Shown: positions 23,117-31,500, counted from the first letter of the stretch. The stretch: 64,000 bases of DNA from Bacteroides timonensis (GCF_000513195.1 NZ_CBVI010000008.1:100523-164522), one strand, 5' to 3'. Made by a program: numbers and translations. The notes: generated by a model not told the origin, from the letters alone.

Positions 23117-23515
23117 CTACGATTGCGACGTCTCCAGCATATTAATCAGTTGTACCCGCTGGATAGAGAAACTATTACTCTCTTTTTGTACATACTTCAA
23201 TAATTCAAGCCCATCCTGATGAAGCTTGGATTTCCGCAGCAAGTCGTCTGCTTTCATATCATCAGATATCTTCAGCATAGTCATGGCGGCAAGTTCTATT
23301 TTCCCCATTTCATTGGGATCGCCTTTATACCGGTCTATCAGTTCTTGTGTATCCATGCCTAATAACTCATCGGTAGGGAAACCTAATATCTGCCGGGTCA
23401 GACCGTCATATTCGGTCCATTCATTCCAGCGATACTTCTTTTTCTTGAGCAGGGCGTTCACAATCAAAGAAATGATCTCTTGAATCATTCGTATCAGGTA
23501 ATCTTGTTTAATCAT
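23117..23515 (-). CDS. Conserved hypothetical protein, 132 residues
   Basis: Begins MIKQDYLIRMIQEII, a start I associate with a small family of uncharacterised bacterial proteins (possibly DUF6483). Mostly helical, with a basic LLKKKKYR patch, a central LGFPTDELLGM and a leucine-rich C-terminal half (ADDLLRKSKLHQDGLELL) that could pair as TPR-like helices. No signal peptide or membrane segment. It has its own terminator (23021-23054) and is divergent from the LOG gene. No function can be assigned. Confidence 0.8.
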   Translation of the reverse strand: MIKQDYLIRMIQEIISLIVNALLKKKKYRWNEWTEYDGLTRQILGFPTDELLGMDTQELIDRYKGDPNEMGKIELAAMTMLKISDDMKADDLLRKSKLHQDGLELLKYVQKESNSFSIQRVQLINMLETSQS

Positions 23516-23652
23516 AATTATTTATCGTTTTTATAGGTGATGGTAAATTGGGTTGATTGTTATTCGGAACTCTGAGAATTCCGGTTTCTTCTTAAAGTAA
23601 TGCTTTGTGCTCACAAAATTAGTGATATTTTTAAGATATCGCTGAAAATCCA

Positions 23653-23660
23653 TACCTTTG
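23653..23660 (+). promoter_or_regulatory. -7 promoter box TACCTTTG before the LOG-family gene
   Basis: TACCTTTG matches TAnnTTTG and lies 33 bases before the ATG at 23694. The -33 region is T-rich but lacks a clean TTTG. Confidence 0.5.
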
Positions 23661-23693
23661 TGCGCATTAATAATATAAGGTAGAGCAATTTCC

Positions 23694-24281
23694 ATGAATA
23701 AGATAACTTCCGTATGCGTATATTGTGCTTCGAGCACCAAGATTGATTCCGCTTATTTTGAAGCAGCCCGTGAATTGGGCACTTTGTTGGGACAGCGCCA
23801 CATCCGTCTGATAAATGGTGCGGGAGGCATCGGACTGATGAGTGCTACGGCCGACGCAGTGCTGGCGGCAGGCGGAGAGGTGACCGGTGTCATTCCTCAC
23901 TTTATGGTGGAACAAGGCTGGCAACACAAGGGGCTTACGAAGATGATAGAAGTGGAAAACATGCACCAGCGCAAGCAAAAAATGGCGGATCTGAGTGATG
24001 CTGTCATCGCATTGCCCGGTGGATGCGGCACTTTGGAAGAATTACTGGAAATTATCACTTGGAAACAACTGGGCCTCTACCTGAATCCTGTTGTCATCTT
24101 AAACACTAACGGCTTTTTCGATCCCCTCCTGGCTATGTTGCAGCGTGCTATGGACGAAAACTTTATGAGGCAGCAGCACGGTGCAATCTGGCACGTAGCA
24201 AGCACTCCGCAGGAAGCCGTCGAACTGATTCATACCATACCTGCCTGGGATAGTTCTATACGTAAGTTTGCGGCAATATGA
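23694..24281 (+). CDS. LOG-family nucleotide 5'-monophosphate phosphoribohydrolase
   Basis: A 195-residue cytosolic enzyme of the TIGR00730/lysine-decarboxylase-like fold, which cleaves the N-glycosidic bond of nucleoside monophosphates. Family signatures are visible: VCVYCASS at the N terminus, NGAGGIGLMSATADA, MHQRKQKM, and the catalytic PGGCGTLEEL loop. Length is standard. Its stop overlaps the start of the next gene (ATGA). The physiological substrate in Bacteroides is not evident; the cytokinin label is inherited from plant homologues. Confidence 0.92.
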   Translation: MNKITSVCVYCASSTKIDSAYFEAARELGTLLGQRHIRLINGAGGIGLMSATADAVLAAGGEVTGVIPHFMVEQGWQHKGLTKMIEVENMHQRKQKMADLSDAVIALPGGCGTLEELLEIITWKQLGLYLNPVVILNTNGFFDPLLAMLQRAMDENFMRQQHGAIWHVASTPQEAVELIHTIPAWDSSIRKFAAI

Positions 24282-25006
24282 TCGGGCTCTTGTTGACATG
24301 GATAGCGGGGTTTGAGGGGATGCCCATTCCTTATTCTCCTAAGTTGGACGATGGGATCACAGTGCTCCTGTTGTGCTGCTTTTTCATGTCAGCCTATGTA
24401 TTGTCCCGTAGTCGCAAGTTCCTGGTGCAGTTGGTGAAGGACTTCCTCCTTAATCGTGAACGAACCAGCATCTTTGCCGCTACCACCGCTACGGATATGC
24501 GCTATATGTTGTTGCTGATTCTACAGACTTGTGTGTTGGCTTCTGTCTGTACTTTCAACTATTTTGTTGATGTCAGGCCAGAGTTGGGCGAACACGTCTC
24601 TCCTTACGTTTTGCTCGGGGCATATCTCGCACTGGCTTTGCTTTATCTTTTCTGGAAGTGGGTGACTTACTCTTTTCTGGGCTGGATTTTTTTTGACGCG
24701 AGTCGTACCGGTCTTTGGATGGAGTCCTATTCTACTCTACTTTACTACCTTGGATTTACCTTTTTCCCGTTTGCTTTGTTCCTTGTTTACTTCGATTTAA
24801 GTCTTCAGGCAACTGTGATAATCGGTTTATTTTTGGTCTTTTTTACTAAAATATTGATGTTATATAAGTGGATAAAGCTTTTTTGTGGCAATTTATATGG
24901 CATTTTGCTTTTAATTTTGTACTTTTGTGCCCTTGAAATCATACCTTGTTTTATCATGTATCGAGGTGTGTTACAACTAAATGATTATTTGATAATAAAT
25001 TTTTAG
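24278..25006 (+). CDS. DUF4271-type integral membrane protein
   Basis: A 242-residue protein with about six hydrophobic segments (for example ITVLLLCCFFMSAYVL, YMLLLILQTCVLASVC, YVLLGAYLALALLYLF). It matches the Bacteroidota DUF4271 family, regularly encoded just before a hemD-like gene, as here with 4 bases between them. Start overlaps the LOG gene stop (ATGA). No function is known to me. Confidence 0.85.
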   Translation: MIGLLLTWIAGFEGMPIPYSPKLDDGITVLLLCCFFMSAYVLSRSRKFLVQLVKDFLLNRERTSIFAATTATDMRYMLLLILQTCVLASVCTFNYFVDVRPELGEHVSPYVLLGAYLALALLYLFWKWVTYSFLGWIFFDASRTGLWMESYSTLLYYLGFTFFPFALFLVYFDLSLQATVIIGLFLVFFTKILMLYKWIKLFCGNLYGILLLILYFCALEIIPCFIMYRGVLQLNDYLIINF

Positions 25007-25010
25007 GACG

Positions 25011-25763
25011 TTGAAAATTAAGAAAGTACTTGTGTCGCAGCCGAAACCGGCATCAGAGAAATCTCCTTACTACGACATCGCCCAGAAGTACGGTGTGAAA
25101 ATTGATTTTCGCCCGTTTATTAAGGTGGAAAGTGTATCTGCTAAAGAATTCAGACAGCAGAAAGTGTCTATCCTGGATTACACAGCAGTTATCTTCACAT
25201 CGCGTCATGCTATTGACCATTTCTTCCACCTGTGTACAGAATTGCGTGTAACCATACCGGAAACTATGAAGTATTTCTGTGTGACAGAAGCTGTTGCATT
25301 GTACATCCAAAAGTATGTGCAATACCGCAAACGTAAGATCTTCTTTGGAAATACCGGAAAGTTTGAAGACTTGTTGCCTTCTATTGTTAAGCACAAGACC
25401 GAAAAGTATCTGGTTCCGATGTCGGATGTACATACGGATGAGATTAAGAATCTCTTGGATAAAAACAAGATACAGAACGCAGAAGCTGTTATGTATCGCA
25501 CAGTAAGTAATGATTTTACTTCAGAAGAAGAGTTTGATTATGATATGTTGGTGTTCTTTAGTCCTGCTGGAGTGACTTCTTTGAAGAAGAACTTCCCGAA
25601 CTTCCAACAAGGCGATATTAAAATTGGTACCTTTGGCTCTACTACCGCGCAGGCCATACGTGATGCCGGACTCCGCCTCGACTTGGAAGCTCCCAGTGTA
25701 CAGGCGCCTTCTATGACGGCTGCGCTGGATATGTTCATCAAGGAGAATAACAAAGGAAAATAA
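25011..25763 (+). CDS. hemD: Uroporphyrinogen-III synthase family protein (HemD-like)
   Basis: A 250-residue two-lobed protein of the HemD family, which would close hydroxymethylbilane to uroporphyrinogen III. N-terminal KKVLVSQPKP, AVIFTSRHAIDHFF, and the C-terminal lobe VFFSPAGVTSLKKNFP and IGTFGSTTAQAIRDAGL fit the family. The start is TTG at 25011: no ATG lies near and the spacing to the preceding gene is 4 bases. Many gut Bacteroides have incomplete haem pathways, so the enzymatic role is less certain than the fold. Confidence 0.85.
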   Translation: MKIKKVLVSQPKPASEKSPYYDIAQKYGVKIDFRPFIKVESVSAKEFRQQKVSILDYTAVIFTSRHAIDHFFHLCTELRVTIPETMKYFCVTEAVALYIQKYVQYRKRKIFFGNTGKFEDLLPSIVKHKTEKYLVPMSDVHTDEIKNLLDKNKIQNAEAVMYRTVSNDFTSEEEFDYDMLVFFSPAGVTSLKKNFPNFQQGDIKIGTFGSTTAQAIRDAGLRLDLEAPSVQAPSMTAALDMFIKENNKGK

Positions 25764-25770
25764 TTTTAGA

Positions 25771-25893
25771 GTTACGAGCTACAAGCTACGGGCTACAAGT
25801 GTCATGCGGAAGCAGTATGCCACTTACAGCCTTAAACTTGTAGCTCGTAGCTTATTTACTGCGAACTACTTGTAGCTCGTAGCTTGTAACTCA
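25771..25893. repeat. Composite intergenic palindromic repeat, GCTACAA-word family
   Basis: Starts GTTACGAGCTACAAGCTACG; the complementary words recur in inverted orientation at about 25836-25852 and 25867-25893. It shares GTTACGAGCTACA and the GCTACAA words with the element at 5300-5384, so the two are copies of one family. It fills the spacer between the hemD-like gene and rnpA. Confidence 0.75.
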
Positions 25894-25902
25894 TAACTAA
25901 GA

Positions 25903-26355
25903 ATGCTTAATACCCTGCACAAGTCCGAAAGACTGGATAAGAAGAAAGTCATCGACAAGATGTTTTCAGGCGGCGCACGTTCGTTTTCCGTCTTTCCTTT
26001 GCGTGTGGTATATCTGCCGGTAGAGGAGTTGGAAGCGCCTGTTTCCATACTTGTCAGTGTATCAAAGCGTCGTTTTAAACGTGCGGTAAAGCGTAACCGT
26101 GTAAAACGCCAGATACGTGAGGCGTACCGGAAAAATAAGCATGGATTATCGCAGACGCTTCAGGATGAAGGACGGCAACTTGCTGTGGCTTTCATTTATC
26201 TTTCCGACCGGTTAGTCGATTCGGTGGAGATAGAGGAAAGGATGAAGGTTGCGCTGGCACGTATCACGGAGAAGGTATTGGCGGATGTTGCCGTTCAGAA
26301 AGCCGGAGAAAATGCTGCGTCTGCTGAGAAAACCGGTAGTGCGGGGCAGTCATGA
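25903..26355 (+). CDS. rnpA: Ribonuclease P protein component
   Basis: A 150-residue protein subunit of RNase P, which with the rnpB RNA matures tRNA 5' ends. Shows the N-terminal [15 protein letters not shown] and the RNR signature [19 protein letters not shown]. The tail from about residue 128 ([16 protein letters not shown]) is low complexity and is not part of the fold. It overlaps yidD by 4 bases, the usual rnpA-yidD pairing; rpmH is not next to it. Confidence 0.95.
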   Translation: MLNTLHKSERLDKKKVIDKMFSGGARSFSVFPLRVVYLPVEELEAPVSILVSVSKRRFKRAVKRNRVKRQIREAYRKNKHGLSQTLQDEGRQLAVAFIYLSDRLVDSVEIEERMKVALARITEKVLADVAVQKAGENAASAEKTGSAGQS

Positions 26356-26573
26356 AAAAGCTGCTTTCATACCTGCTGTTGCTTCCCATCTATTTCTATC
26401 AGAAGTGTATTTCGCCTCTGACTTCTCCTTCATGTCGTTTCACCCCTACCTGTTCACAATATGCCGTTGAAGCGATAAAGAAATATGGACCATTCAAAGG
26501 GCTGTATCTGGCAATCCGGCGTATTTTGCGCTGCCACCCCTGGGGAGGTTCCGGATATGATCCCGTTCCATAA
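26352..26573 (+). CDS. yidD: Membrane protein insertion efficiency factor YidD
   Basis: A 73-residue amphipathic membrane-associated protein assisting YidC-dependent insertion. Family motifs are [19 protein letters not shown] and [15 protein letters not shown]. Overlaps the rnpA stop (ATGA). Confidence 0.96.
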   Translation: MKKLLSYLLLLPIYFYQKCISPLTSPSCRFTPTCSQYAVEAIKKYGPFKGLYLAIRRILRCHPWGGSGYDPVP

Positions 26574-26597
26574 AAAACTATTTCCTGTACTATTCGC

Positions 26598-27242
26598 ATG
26601 ATAATTCCTGTTGATATACATACACATCGGCGGCCACAAGTGCCCGGAACGGCTATTGTGAACTGTTTCCCCGAATCGTTTGTTCCGCAAACGGAAGGCT
26701 GGTATTCTGTGGGAATACATCCGTGGTATATCGCTTCTTTCGCAGCTTCCCTGAATGACAGTAAGGCCCGTTTTGAAGAATTACTGGACCATCCTCAGGT
26801 GTTGGCTGTGGGTGAGGCCGGATTGGATAAATTGACTGAAGCACCTTTAGCTTTGCAGATAGAAGTGTTTGAATATCAGGCGCGCCTGGCCGAAGAGGCG
26901 GATAAGCCGTTAATTATTCATCTGGTGAAAGCGGTAGATGAACTTCTGAAATTGAAACAGAAGATACGACCGGTGAAACCGTGGATTATTCACGGGTTTC
27001 GTGGAAAAGTGGCTCTTGCAGAAGAATATCTCCGACATGGTTTCTATCTTTCTTTCGGAGAGAAATATCAGGAGGAAGCGTTGCGTATAATGCCGTCTGA
27101 ACGGTTGTTTATTGAGACGGATGAAAGTACGGCATCTGTCGATACGCTTTATGAACGGGCTGCCATCCTCCGTAAAACTCCCCTTGAGGAACTCAGGAGA
27201 ACGATTCGTAAGAATGTGAGCGAAATCTTTTTTAGGCAATAA
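26598..27242 (+). CDS. TatD-family metal-dependent hydrolase
   Basis: A 214-residue TatD-like amidohydrolase, shorter than canonical TatD DNase (about 260). Metal-binding positions are visible: DIHTHRRP at the N terminus, a metal-bridging Glu in AVGEAGLDK, HLVKA and IHGFRG (His ligands), and IETDES (Asp). The LLIHCR segment of full-length TatD is replaced by PLIIHLVK. The start lies 24 bases after yidD. Likely cytosolic nuclease or phosphoesterase. Confidence 0.88.
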   Translation: MIIPVDIHTHRRPQVPGTAIVNCFPESFVPQTEGWYSVGIHPWYIASFAASLNDSKARFEELLDHPQVLAVGEAGLDKLTEAPLALQIEVFEYQARLAEEADKPLIIHLVKAVDELLKLKQKIRPVKPWIIHGFRGKVALAEEYLRHGFYLSFGEKYQEEALRIMPSERLFIETDESTASVDTLYERAAILRKTPLEELRRTIRKNVSEIFFRQ

Positions 27243-27245
27243 GAG

Positions 27246-27276
27246 TTGTTAGTTCAGATAAAGAGTCGTACTTTTG
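27246..27276 (+). promoter_or_regulatory. Promoter of tyrS
   Basis: TTG at 27246-27248 and TACTTTTG at 27269-27276 are separated by 20 bases, matching Bacteroides -33 TTTG and -7 TAnnTTTG elements. The gene starts 42 bases after the -7 box. Confidence 0.6.
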
Positions 27277-27318
27277 CAATTACAAAGTATATCAAATATT
27301 TAAATAGTTAATCATTCG

Positions 27319-28611
27319 ATGAATTTTGTAGAAGAATTGAGATGGCGTGGCATGCTCCACGATATGATGCCTGGTACGGAAGAACTTCTGGCTAAGGAAC
27401 AAGTGACCGCATACATAGGTTTTGACCCTACGGCGGATTCATTGCACATTGGACATCTTTGCAGTGTAATGATACTGCGTCATTTCCAACGTTGCGGACA
27501 CAAGCCGATGGCACTGATCGGTGGTGCTACGGGTATGATTGGTGACCCTTCCGGCAAGTCGGCAGAGCGTAATCTGCTCACAGAAGAAATCCTGCAACGC
27601 AATCTGGATGGTATGAAGAGGCAGTTGAGCAAGTTTCTGGATTTCGAATCCGATGCTCCTAACCGTGCAGAATTGGTGAATAACTATGACTGGATGAAGA
27701 ACTTCACTTTCCTTGACTTTGCCCGTGAAGTAGGTAAGCATATCACTGTGAACTACATGATGGCGAAAGATTCTGTAAAGAAGCGTCTGAATGGTGAGGC
27801 TCGTGACGGTTTGTCTTTCACGGAGTTCACTTATCAGTTGTTGCAAGGCTACGACTTCCTACATCTGTATGAAACCAAAGGTTGTAAACTGCAAATGGGT
27901 GGTTCCGACCAATGGGGTAACATCACGACAGGTGCCGAACTGATTCGTCGTACAAATGGTGGCGAAGTTTTTGCGCTGACCAGTCCGCTGATTACGAAGG
28001 CTGACGGTGGTAAGTTTGGCAAGACTGAATCCGGCAATATCTGGCTTGATCCCCGTTATACTTCTCCGTATAAATTCTATCAGTTTTGGTTGAACGTGAG
28101 CGATGCTGACGCGGCACGCTACATCAAGATATTCACTTCCCTGTCAAGAGAAGAAATCGAAGCCTTGACGGCTGAGCATGAAGCTGCACCGCACTTGCGT
28201 GTTCTTCAGAAACGTCTGGCAAAAGAGGTGACTATTATGGTTCATTCCGAAGAAGACTATAATGCAGCGGTGGATGCGTCTAATATCTTGTTCGGCAATG
28301 CAACTTCCGAAGCTTTGAAGAAGTTGGATGAAGATACCCTGCTGGCTGTATTCGAAGGTGTTCCTCAGTTTGAGGTTTCCAAGGATGCTGTGTCTGCCGG
28401 TGTGAAAGCTGTCGATCTGTTCACAGATAATGCAGCCGTTTTTGCCTCCAAAGGTGAGATGCGTAAACTGGTGCAAGGTGGCGGCGTTTCTCTCAATAAA
28501 GAGAAACTGGAAGCCTTCGACCAAGTGATTACTTCTGCTGACCTTTTGGATGAAAAATATCTGCTTGTGCAGCGCGGAAAGAAGAATTACTACCTGATTA
28601 TAGCCAAATAA
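27319..28611 (+). CDS. tyrS: Tyrosyl-tRNA synthetase
   Basis: A 430-residue class I aminoacyl-tRNA synthetase. The HIGH motif is HIGHL at 43-47 and the KMSKS-equivalent is KFGKT near residue 232. [12 protein letters not shown] and [11 protein letters not shown], typical of bacterial TyrRS, are present. A C-terminal S4-like RNA-binding domain (residues about 355-430, [16 protein letters not shown]) completes a normal-length protein. Confidence 0.97.
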   Translation: MNFVEELRWRGMLHDMMPGTEELLAKEQVTAYIGFDPTADSLHIGHLCSVMILRHFQRCGHKPMALIGGATGMIGDPSGKSAERNLLTEEILQRNLDGMKRQLSKFLDFESDAPNRAELVNNYDWMKNFTFLDFAREVGKHITVNYMMAKDSVKKRLNGEARDGLSFTEFTYQLLQGYDFLHLYETKGCKLQMGGSDQWGNITTGAELIRRTNGGEVFALTSPLITKADGGKFGKTESGNIWLDPRYTSPYKFYQFWLNVSDADAARYIKIFTSLSREEIEALTAEHEAAPHLRVLQKRLAKEVTIMVHSEEDYNAAVDASNILFGNATSEALKKLDEDTLLAVFEGVPQFEVSKDAVSAGVKAVDLFTDNAAVFASKGEMRKLVQGGGVSLNKEKLEAFDQVITSADLLDEKYLLVQRGKKNYYLIIAK

Positions 28612-28652
28612 AAGGCAAATTAGTAGCAAATAAGAAAAAATGCCTCGAAATA

Positions 28653-28684
28653 TTTGGATATTTCGGGACATACTTTTATCTTTG
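28653..28684 (+). promoter_or_regulatory. Promoter of tRNA-Gln
   Basis: TTTG at 28653-28656 and TATCTTTG at 28677-28684 with a 20-base spacer, a close match to the Bacteroides consensus. It lies 30 bases before the tRNA. Confidence 0.75.
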
Positions 28685-28714
28685 CACCGCTTTTTAACAG
28701 AAAGCACCCGAGTT

Positions 28715-28785
28715 TGTCCTATGGTGTAATGGTAGCACAACAGTTTTTGGTTCTGTTTGTCTAAGTTCGAATCTTGGTAGGACAA
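28715..28785 (+). tRNA. tRNA-Gln (anticodon TTG)
   Basis: 71 bases. The acceptor stem TGTCCTA pairs with TAGGACA. The anticodon stem AACAG/CTGTT encloses loop TTTTGGT, placing TTG at positions 34-36. The T arm holds the GTTCGAATC signature. CCA is not encoded. A terminator follows at 28809-28845 and a truncated recombinase lies just downstream, so this tRNA is probably an integration site. Confidence 0.95.
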
Positions 28786-28808
28786 CAACTTCACCTTTAT
28801 TTAAAGGT

Positions 28809-28845
28809 AAAAACCCTCTAAAACGGCTAATTTTAGAGGGTTTTT
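28809..28845 (+). terminator. Intrinsic terminator after tRNA-Gln
   Basis: A perfect 15-bp stem (28809-28823 with 28831-28845), 7-base loop and a T-run continuing through 28847. Confidence 0.9.
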
Positions 28846-28963
28846 TTGTGTCCGTTTAGTTTGTTCTGAAAAACTTAAACAGGATTTCGGTGCCAAATTC
28901 GGTGCCACATTACCCCCCTTTTTAGACATTTTGCATAGGCTCATTAAACTAATTCCAAGTGGT

Positions 28964-29113
28964 ATGAGTACTAACAAGAAAATGACCGTTCTGTTTTGGT
29001 TGAGGAAGAGCAGAACAAAGGAGGCGACTACAGCTCCGCTGTATTGTCGTATCACCATCGGGGGACAAAGATACGATTTTCCCCTGAATGTATCAATCCG
29101 TGCCATTAATTGA
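28964..29113 (+). pseudogene. Remnant of a tyrosine recombinase (integrase), N-terminal fragment only
   Basis: From the ATG at 28964 the 49 codons encode a Bacteroidota integrase arm-type DNA-binding domain (MTVLFWLRKSR, APLYCRITIGGQRYDFPLNV). The frame then ends at TAA after SIRAIN. Intact enzymes have about 400 residues; the core-binding and catalytic R-H-R-Y domains are absent. It lies about 180 bases downstream of tRNA-Gln, pointing to a decayed integrative element. A longer reading frame from 28931 adds only 11 unrelated residues. Confidence 0.8.
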
Positions 29114-29248
29114 TGCTTTAAGTTTGTTGATAACCTAAAGTACCATTTTGCTGTGAATTTATAATATGTGTTAATTAAAATATAGAATGAAGAACGCTAT
29201 AGTTTCATTTTTATTGTTTTGTGAAATATATCAAATGTATGAAACATT

Positions 29249-29854
29249 ATGAATAGACGTAGTTTTATGAGAACTGTTGGTTATAGTATAGGAGGGATTA
29301 GCTTGATGTCTCTGATTCATAGCTGCCTCCCTGATGATAACTTCTTTACCTTCGAAGAAAAGAATAACAGTGATAAATCAAGACTTAAACAGTATCTGAG
29401 TTTATCTAATAATGGATATTATGAGAAGTTTCCTAATGTATTTGGGCAAAGAAGAGCCTTAATAGTTGCTGAGGAAGTTAATTTCTTGGAGAATGAAGAT
29501 GATTTAGCAAAAAACAAAGTAGATTTAATATTATTGATAAAAACGTTTGCTATAATAAAGTGCAACTTTGATTTCTATTCTACAGAAAATAAAATTGTAA
29601 ATATCTCCCAGAATAGTTTCAATGTTTACAAAATAACAACTGAATCTCCCAGTGAGATCATAACTTACGCACAGTTTCCTCAATCTACCACGTTGAGATT
29701 TCCAATTAAGATTATGAAGCGTACCCCAGAATTAGTTTTGGATGAAAAGTATTCATTGCCATGCATAATGGATGCTAAGTCTTTTAAACGTAATTTTAAT
29801 ATCACTGATGTAAATACACGTAGTTTGAATAAGATAAAGATATGGGAGTCATAA
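29249..29854 (+). CDS. Putative twin-arginine-signal lipoprotein of unknown function
   Basis: 201 residues. The N terminus NRRSFMRT, followed by a glycine-rich hydrophobic stretch and LIHSC, looks like a Tat signal combined with a lipobox (Cys26). The mature part is rich in Asn, Lys, Phe and Ile and matches no family I recognise; it ends in KIKIWES. Codon use is strongly AT-rich compared with genes on both sides. Its last 13 bases overlap the start of the ferredoxin-metallopeptidase gene in another frame, implying coupled translation. I infer that both proteins work together. The Tat reading depends on four or five residues and is uncertain. Confidence 0.75.
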   Translation: MNRRSFMRTVGYSIGGISLMSLIHSCLPDDNFFTFEEKNNSDKSRLKQYLSLSNNGYYEKFPNVFGQRRALIVAEEVNFLENEDDLAKNKVDLILLIKTFAIIKCNFDFYSTENKIVNISQNSFNVYKITTESPSEIITYAQFPQSTTLRFPIKIMKRTPELVLDEKYSLPCIMDAKSFKRNFNITDVNTRSLNKIKIWES

Positions 29855-30831
29855 TAGATAGATGTATTGGATGTGGGGCTTGCAGATATGTTTGTCCGAC
29901 TAAAGCTATACAAATTGCCTCTGTGAACTACGAATTTAAAAATGTATTTGTAGATTTGGACTTGTGTATTTGTTGTAGGGAGTGTGCTGATTTTTGTGCA
30001 TACTTTGCTATTGTACTTACTACCGACTTTAATCGTCATTGTATGGATACCGAACCATGGGAAGAGGGAAATGGAGGCTCTAGCGGTGGAGGAGGTTCTG
30101 GCGGTGGAGGAGGCTCTGACGGTGGAGGAGGTTCTGACGGAGGAGGAGGTTCTGACGGAGGAAATTGGGGGTCTATACCGGATGCGACATCTGTAAGTAA
30201 AATAATTAGTAAAAACAAAAACCTTAATGCAGCTGAATTAACTATATTAAAAGAAGCTATTGACGAAATGAATGAAGATTGTGCAAGTAGTAGCATTTAT
30301 AATTACCTAACTAATAATGGGCATAAGTTTACTAGTGTTAGTATAGATCCTTCTTTATCAAATGGAGCTGGATTTGGATTTGAGACTATGATTCTTCGAT
30401 TCCAGAATGAATCTAATATAGATAGTGAGTCTTTCTTTCATGAGATGTTCCACCTTTTCCAAACAGTATATGGGCATGGTTCGTTATCATGTAATGGTAT
30501 GATGGAATTTGAACGTACCCTATTTACTGACATAGCATTGTACGTTAAATATGATGGAAATATACCTTCCGACGTTGAATCAAATCGTAGAACTCCTTGG
30601 TTGGACAATGGAGCAGATTCTGCAACAAGTGAAGATTATAGAACATGGCTTGCTAGGATAACGCATAAAGGTAGTAGTTTTCCTGAAACGATATCAGATA
30701 GTGATTTCGCAAAATATGCGAAGGTGTTCCAAGATAATTCGAGGGCGTATGGAAACAATAATTTCCCTTCTGATTATACTAGTAAAGCACTATTAAAAGC
30801 ATTAGAATTAAGTAGAGCTAATTGCCAATAA
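29842..30831 (+). CDS. Ferredoxin-domain protein with GGGGS-type linker and HExxH metallopeptidase-like domain
   Basis: 329 residues in three parts. Residues 1-60 are a 2[4Fe-4S] ferredoxin: C8-x2-C11-x2-C14-x3-C18-P, and C42-x2-C45-x2-C48-x3-C52 with Ala instead of Pro after it. Residues 78-106 are an almost pure Gly/Ser linker of GGGGS/D units. The rest carries H200-E-M-F-H204 with Glu222 and Glu224 at 18-20 residues beyond the second His, the spacing of gluzincin-type zinc peptidases. There is no signal peptide of its own. It overlaps the upstream lipoprotein gene by 13 bases and is followed after 10 bases by another AT-rich gene. I know of no characterised protein with this architecture; the function is open. 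Confidence 0.85.
   Translation: MGVIIDRCIGCGACRYVCPTKAIQIASVNYEFKNVFVDLDLCICCRECADFCAYFAIVLTTDFNRHCMDTEPWEEGNGGSSGGGGSGGGGGSDGGGGSDGGGGSDGGNWGSIPDATSVSKIISKNKNLNAAELTILKEAIDEMNEDCASSSIYNYLTNNGHKFTSVSIDPSLSNGAGFGFETMILRFQNESNIDSESFFHEMFHLFQTVYGHGSLSCNGMMEFERTLFTDIALYVKYDGNIPSDVESNRRTPWLDNGADSATSEDYRTWLARITHKGSSFPETISDSDFAKYAKVFQDNSRAYGNNNFPSDYTSKALLKALELSRANCQ
30072..30165 (+). repeat. In-frame 18-bp tandem repeat encoding the glycine linker
   Basis: Units resembling GGTGGAGGAGGTTCTGAC are repeated about five times with small changes, encoding GGGGS(G/D). All units keep the frame, so slippage would change linker length in steps of six residues. Confidence 0.85.
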
Positions 30832-30841
30832 ATTTAGCATT

Positions 30842-31390
30842 ATGGAAAAAAAGTATAGAAAATATCTATTTTTATTGTTTGCTTTAATTAATTGCAGCTT
30901 CATGTGCTCTCAAGAACAAATGGAAAAAAAAGAGTACTACCAAGGAGTAAACAATACGTATGAAATAAAATACATTAACAATAGTATTTTTATTTCTAAT
31001 GTTATCAACCCTTTTGAAGGTCTGACAAATGAAGCTGAGTGGAGAGAGGTTTTTAAGGGACAGTTCGAGGAAGATCCTACAGACATACTCAACACTTACC
31101 TTAAGCCATATTTGAAAGATATTGATCTGACAGATATTGAATCTGATTTGTTTTTAGTCTTTATGGACTTTGATCTAAGCGGGAAGCTTCGATATATAAT
31201 CTTTGCATATTCAGAGAAAATTAATATTCCTTTTGAGGTTTTTGAAACCTTGGATACAAAAATGCGGCAAAATTGCAGTTTGGTATTAACAAAGCGATCC
31301 CCAACCAGTAGTGATAAGGGGATAAGTTATATAAGATTGATCGGCAATCATTTTTTGCAAAGAATTAAAAATAGCCCTGATATCAAATAG
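30842..31390 (+). CDS. Small secreted protein of unknown function
   Basis: 182 residues. A signal peptide (LFLLFALINCSFMCSQ) is present; either a lipobox-like Cys or a cut after CSQ is possible. The mature part has an acidic middle (EEDPTDILNTYLKPYLKDIDL) and a LFLVFMDFDLSGKLRYIIFAY core typical of small Bacteroides periplasmic proteins without a known role. It starts 10 bases after the ferredoxin-peptidase gene and shares its low GC, so it is the third gene of that cassette. A hairpin at 31466-31500 ends the unit. Confidence 0.75.
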   Translation: MEKKYRKYLFLLFALINCSFMCSQEQMEKKEYYQGVNNTYEIKYINNSIFISNVINPFEGLTNEAEWREVFKGQFEEDPTDILNTYLKPYLKDIDLTDIESDLFLVFMDFDLSGKLRYIIFAYSEKINIPFEVFETLDTKMRQNCSLVLTKRSPTSSDKGISYIRLIGNHFLQRIKNSPDIK

Positions 31391-31465
31391 CTATTGCTCA
31401 GGGAATAGCTAATGTGTTAAACTTCAAATTGGATTTTGTAGAGAATTAAATGCAATATGTAAGAC

Positions 31466-31500
31466 AGAGGCGGTAGGTTTAAACCCTTATCGCCTCTTTC
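31466..31500 (+). terminator. Probable intrinsic terminator after the AT-rich cassette
   Basis: AGAGGCG at 31466-31472 pairs with CGCCTCT at 31491-31497, an inner GGTTT/AAACC can also pair, and a T-rich tail follows. Confidence 0.65.

Noticed and set aside
28801..29106. 101-codon minus-strand frame after tRNA-Gln
   Set aside because: It is antisense to the integrase remnant and runs through the terminator hairpin.
29820..29870. Possibility that the lipoprotein and the ferredoxin-peptidase are one protein joined by frameshifting
   Set aside because: The overlap has a normal ATG start and TAA stop, no slippery heptamer, and the ferredoxin domain begins right after the ATG, as in free ferredoxins.
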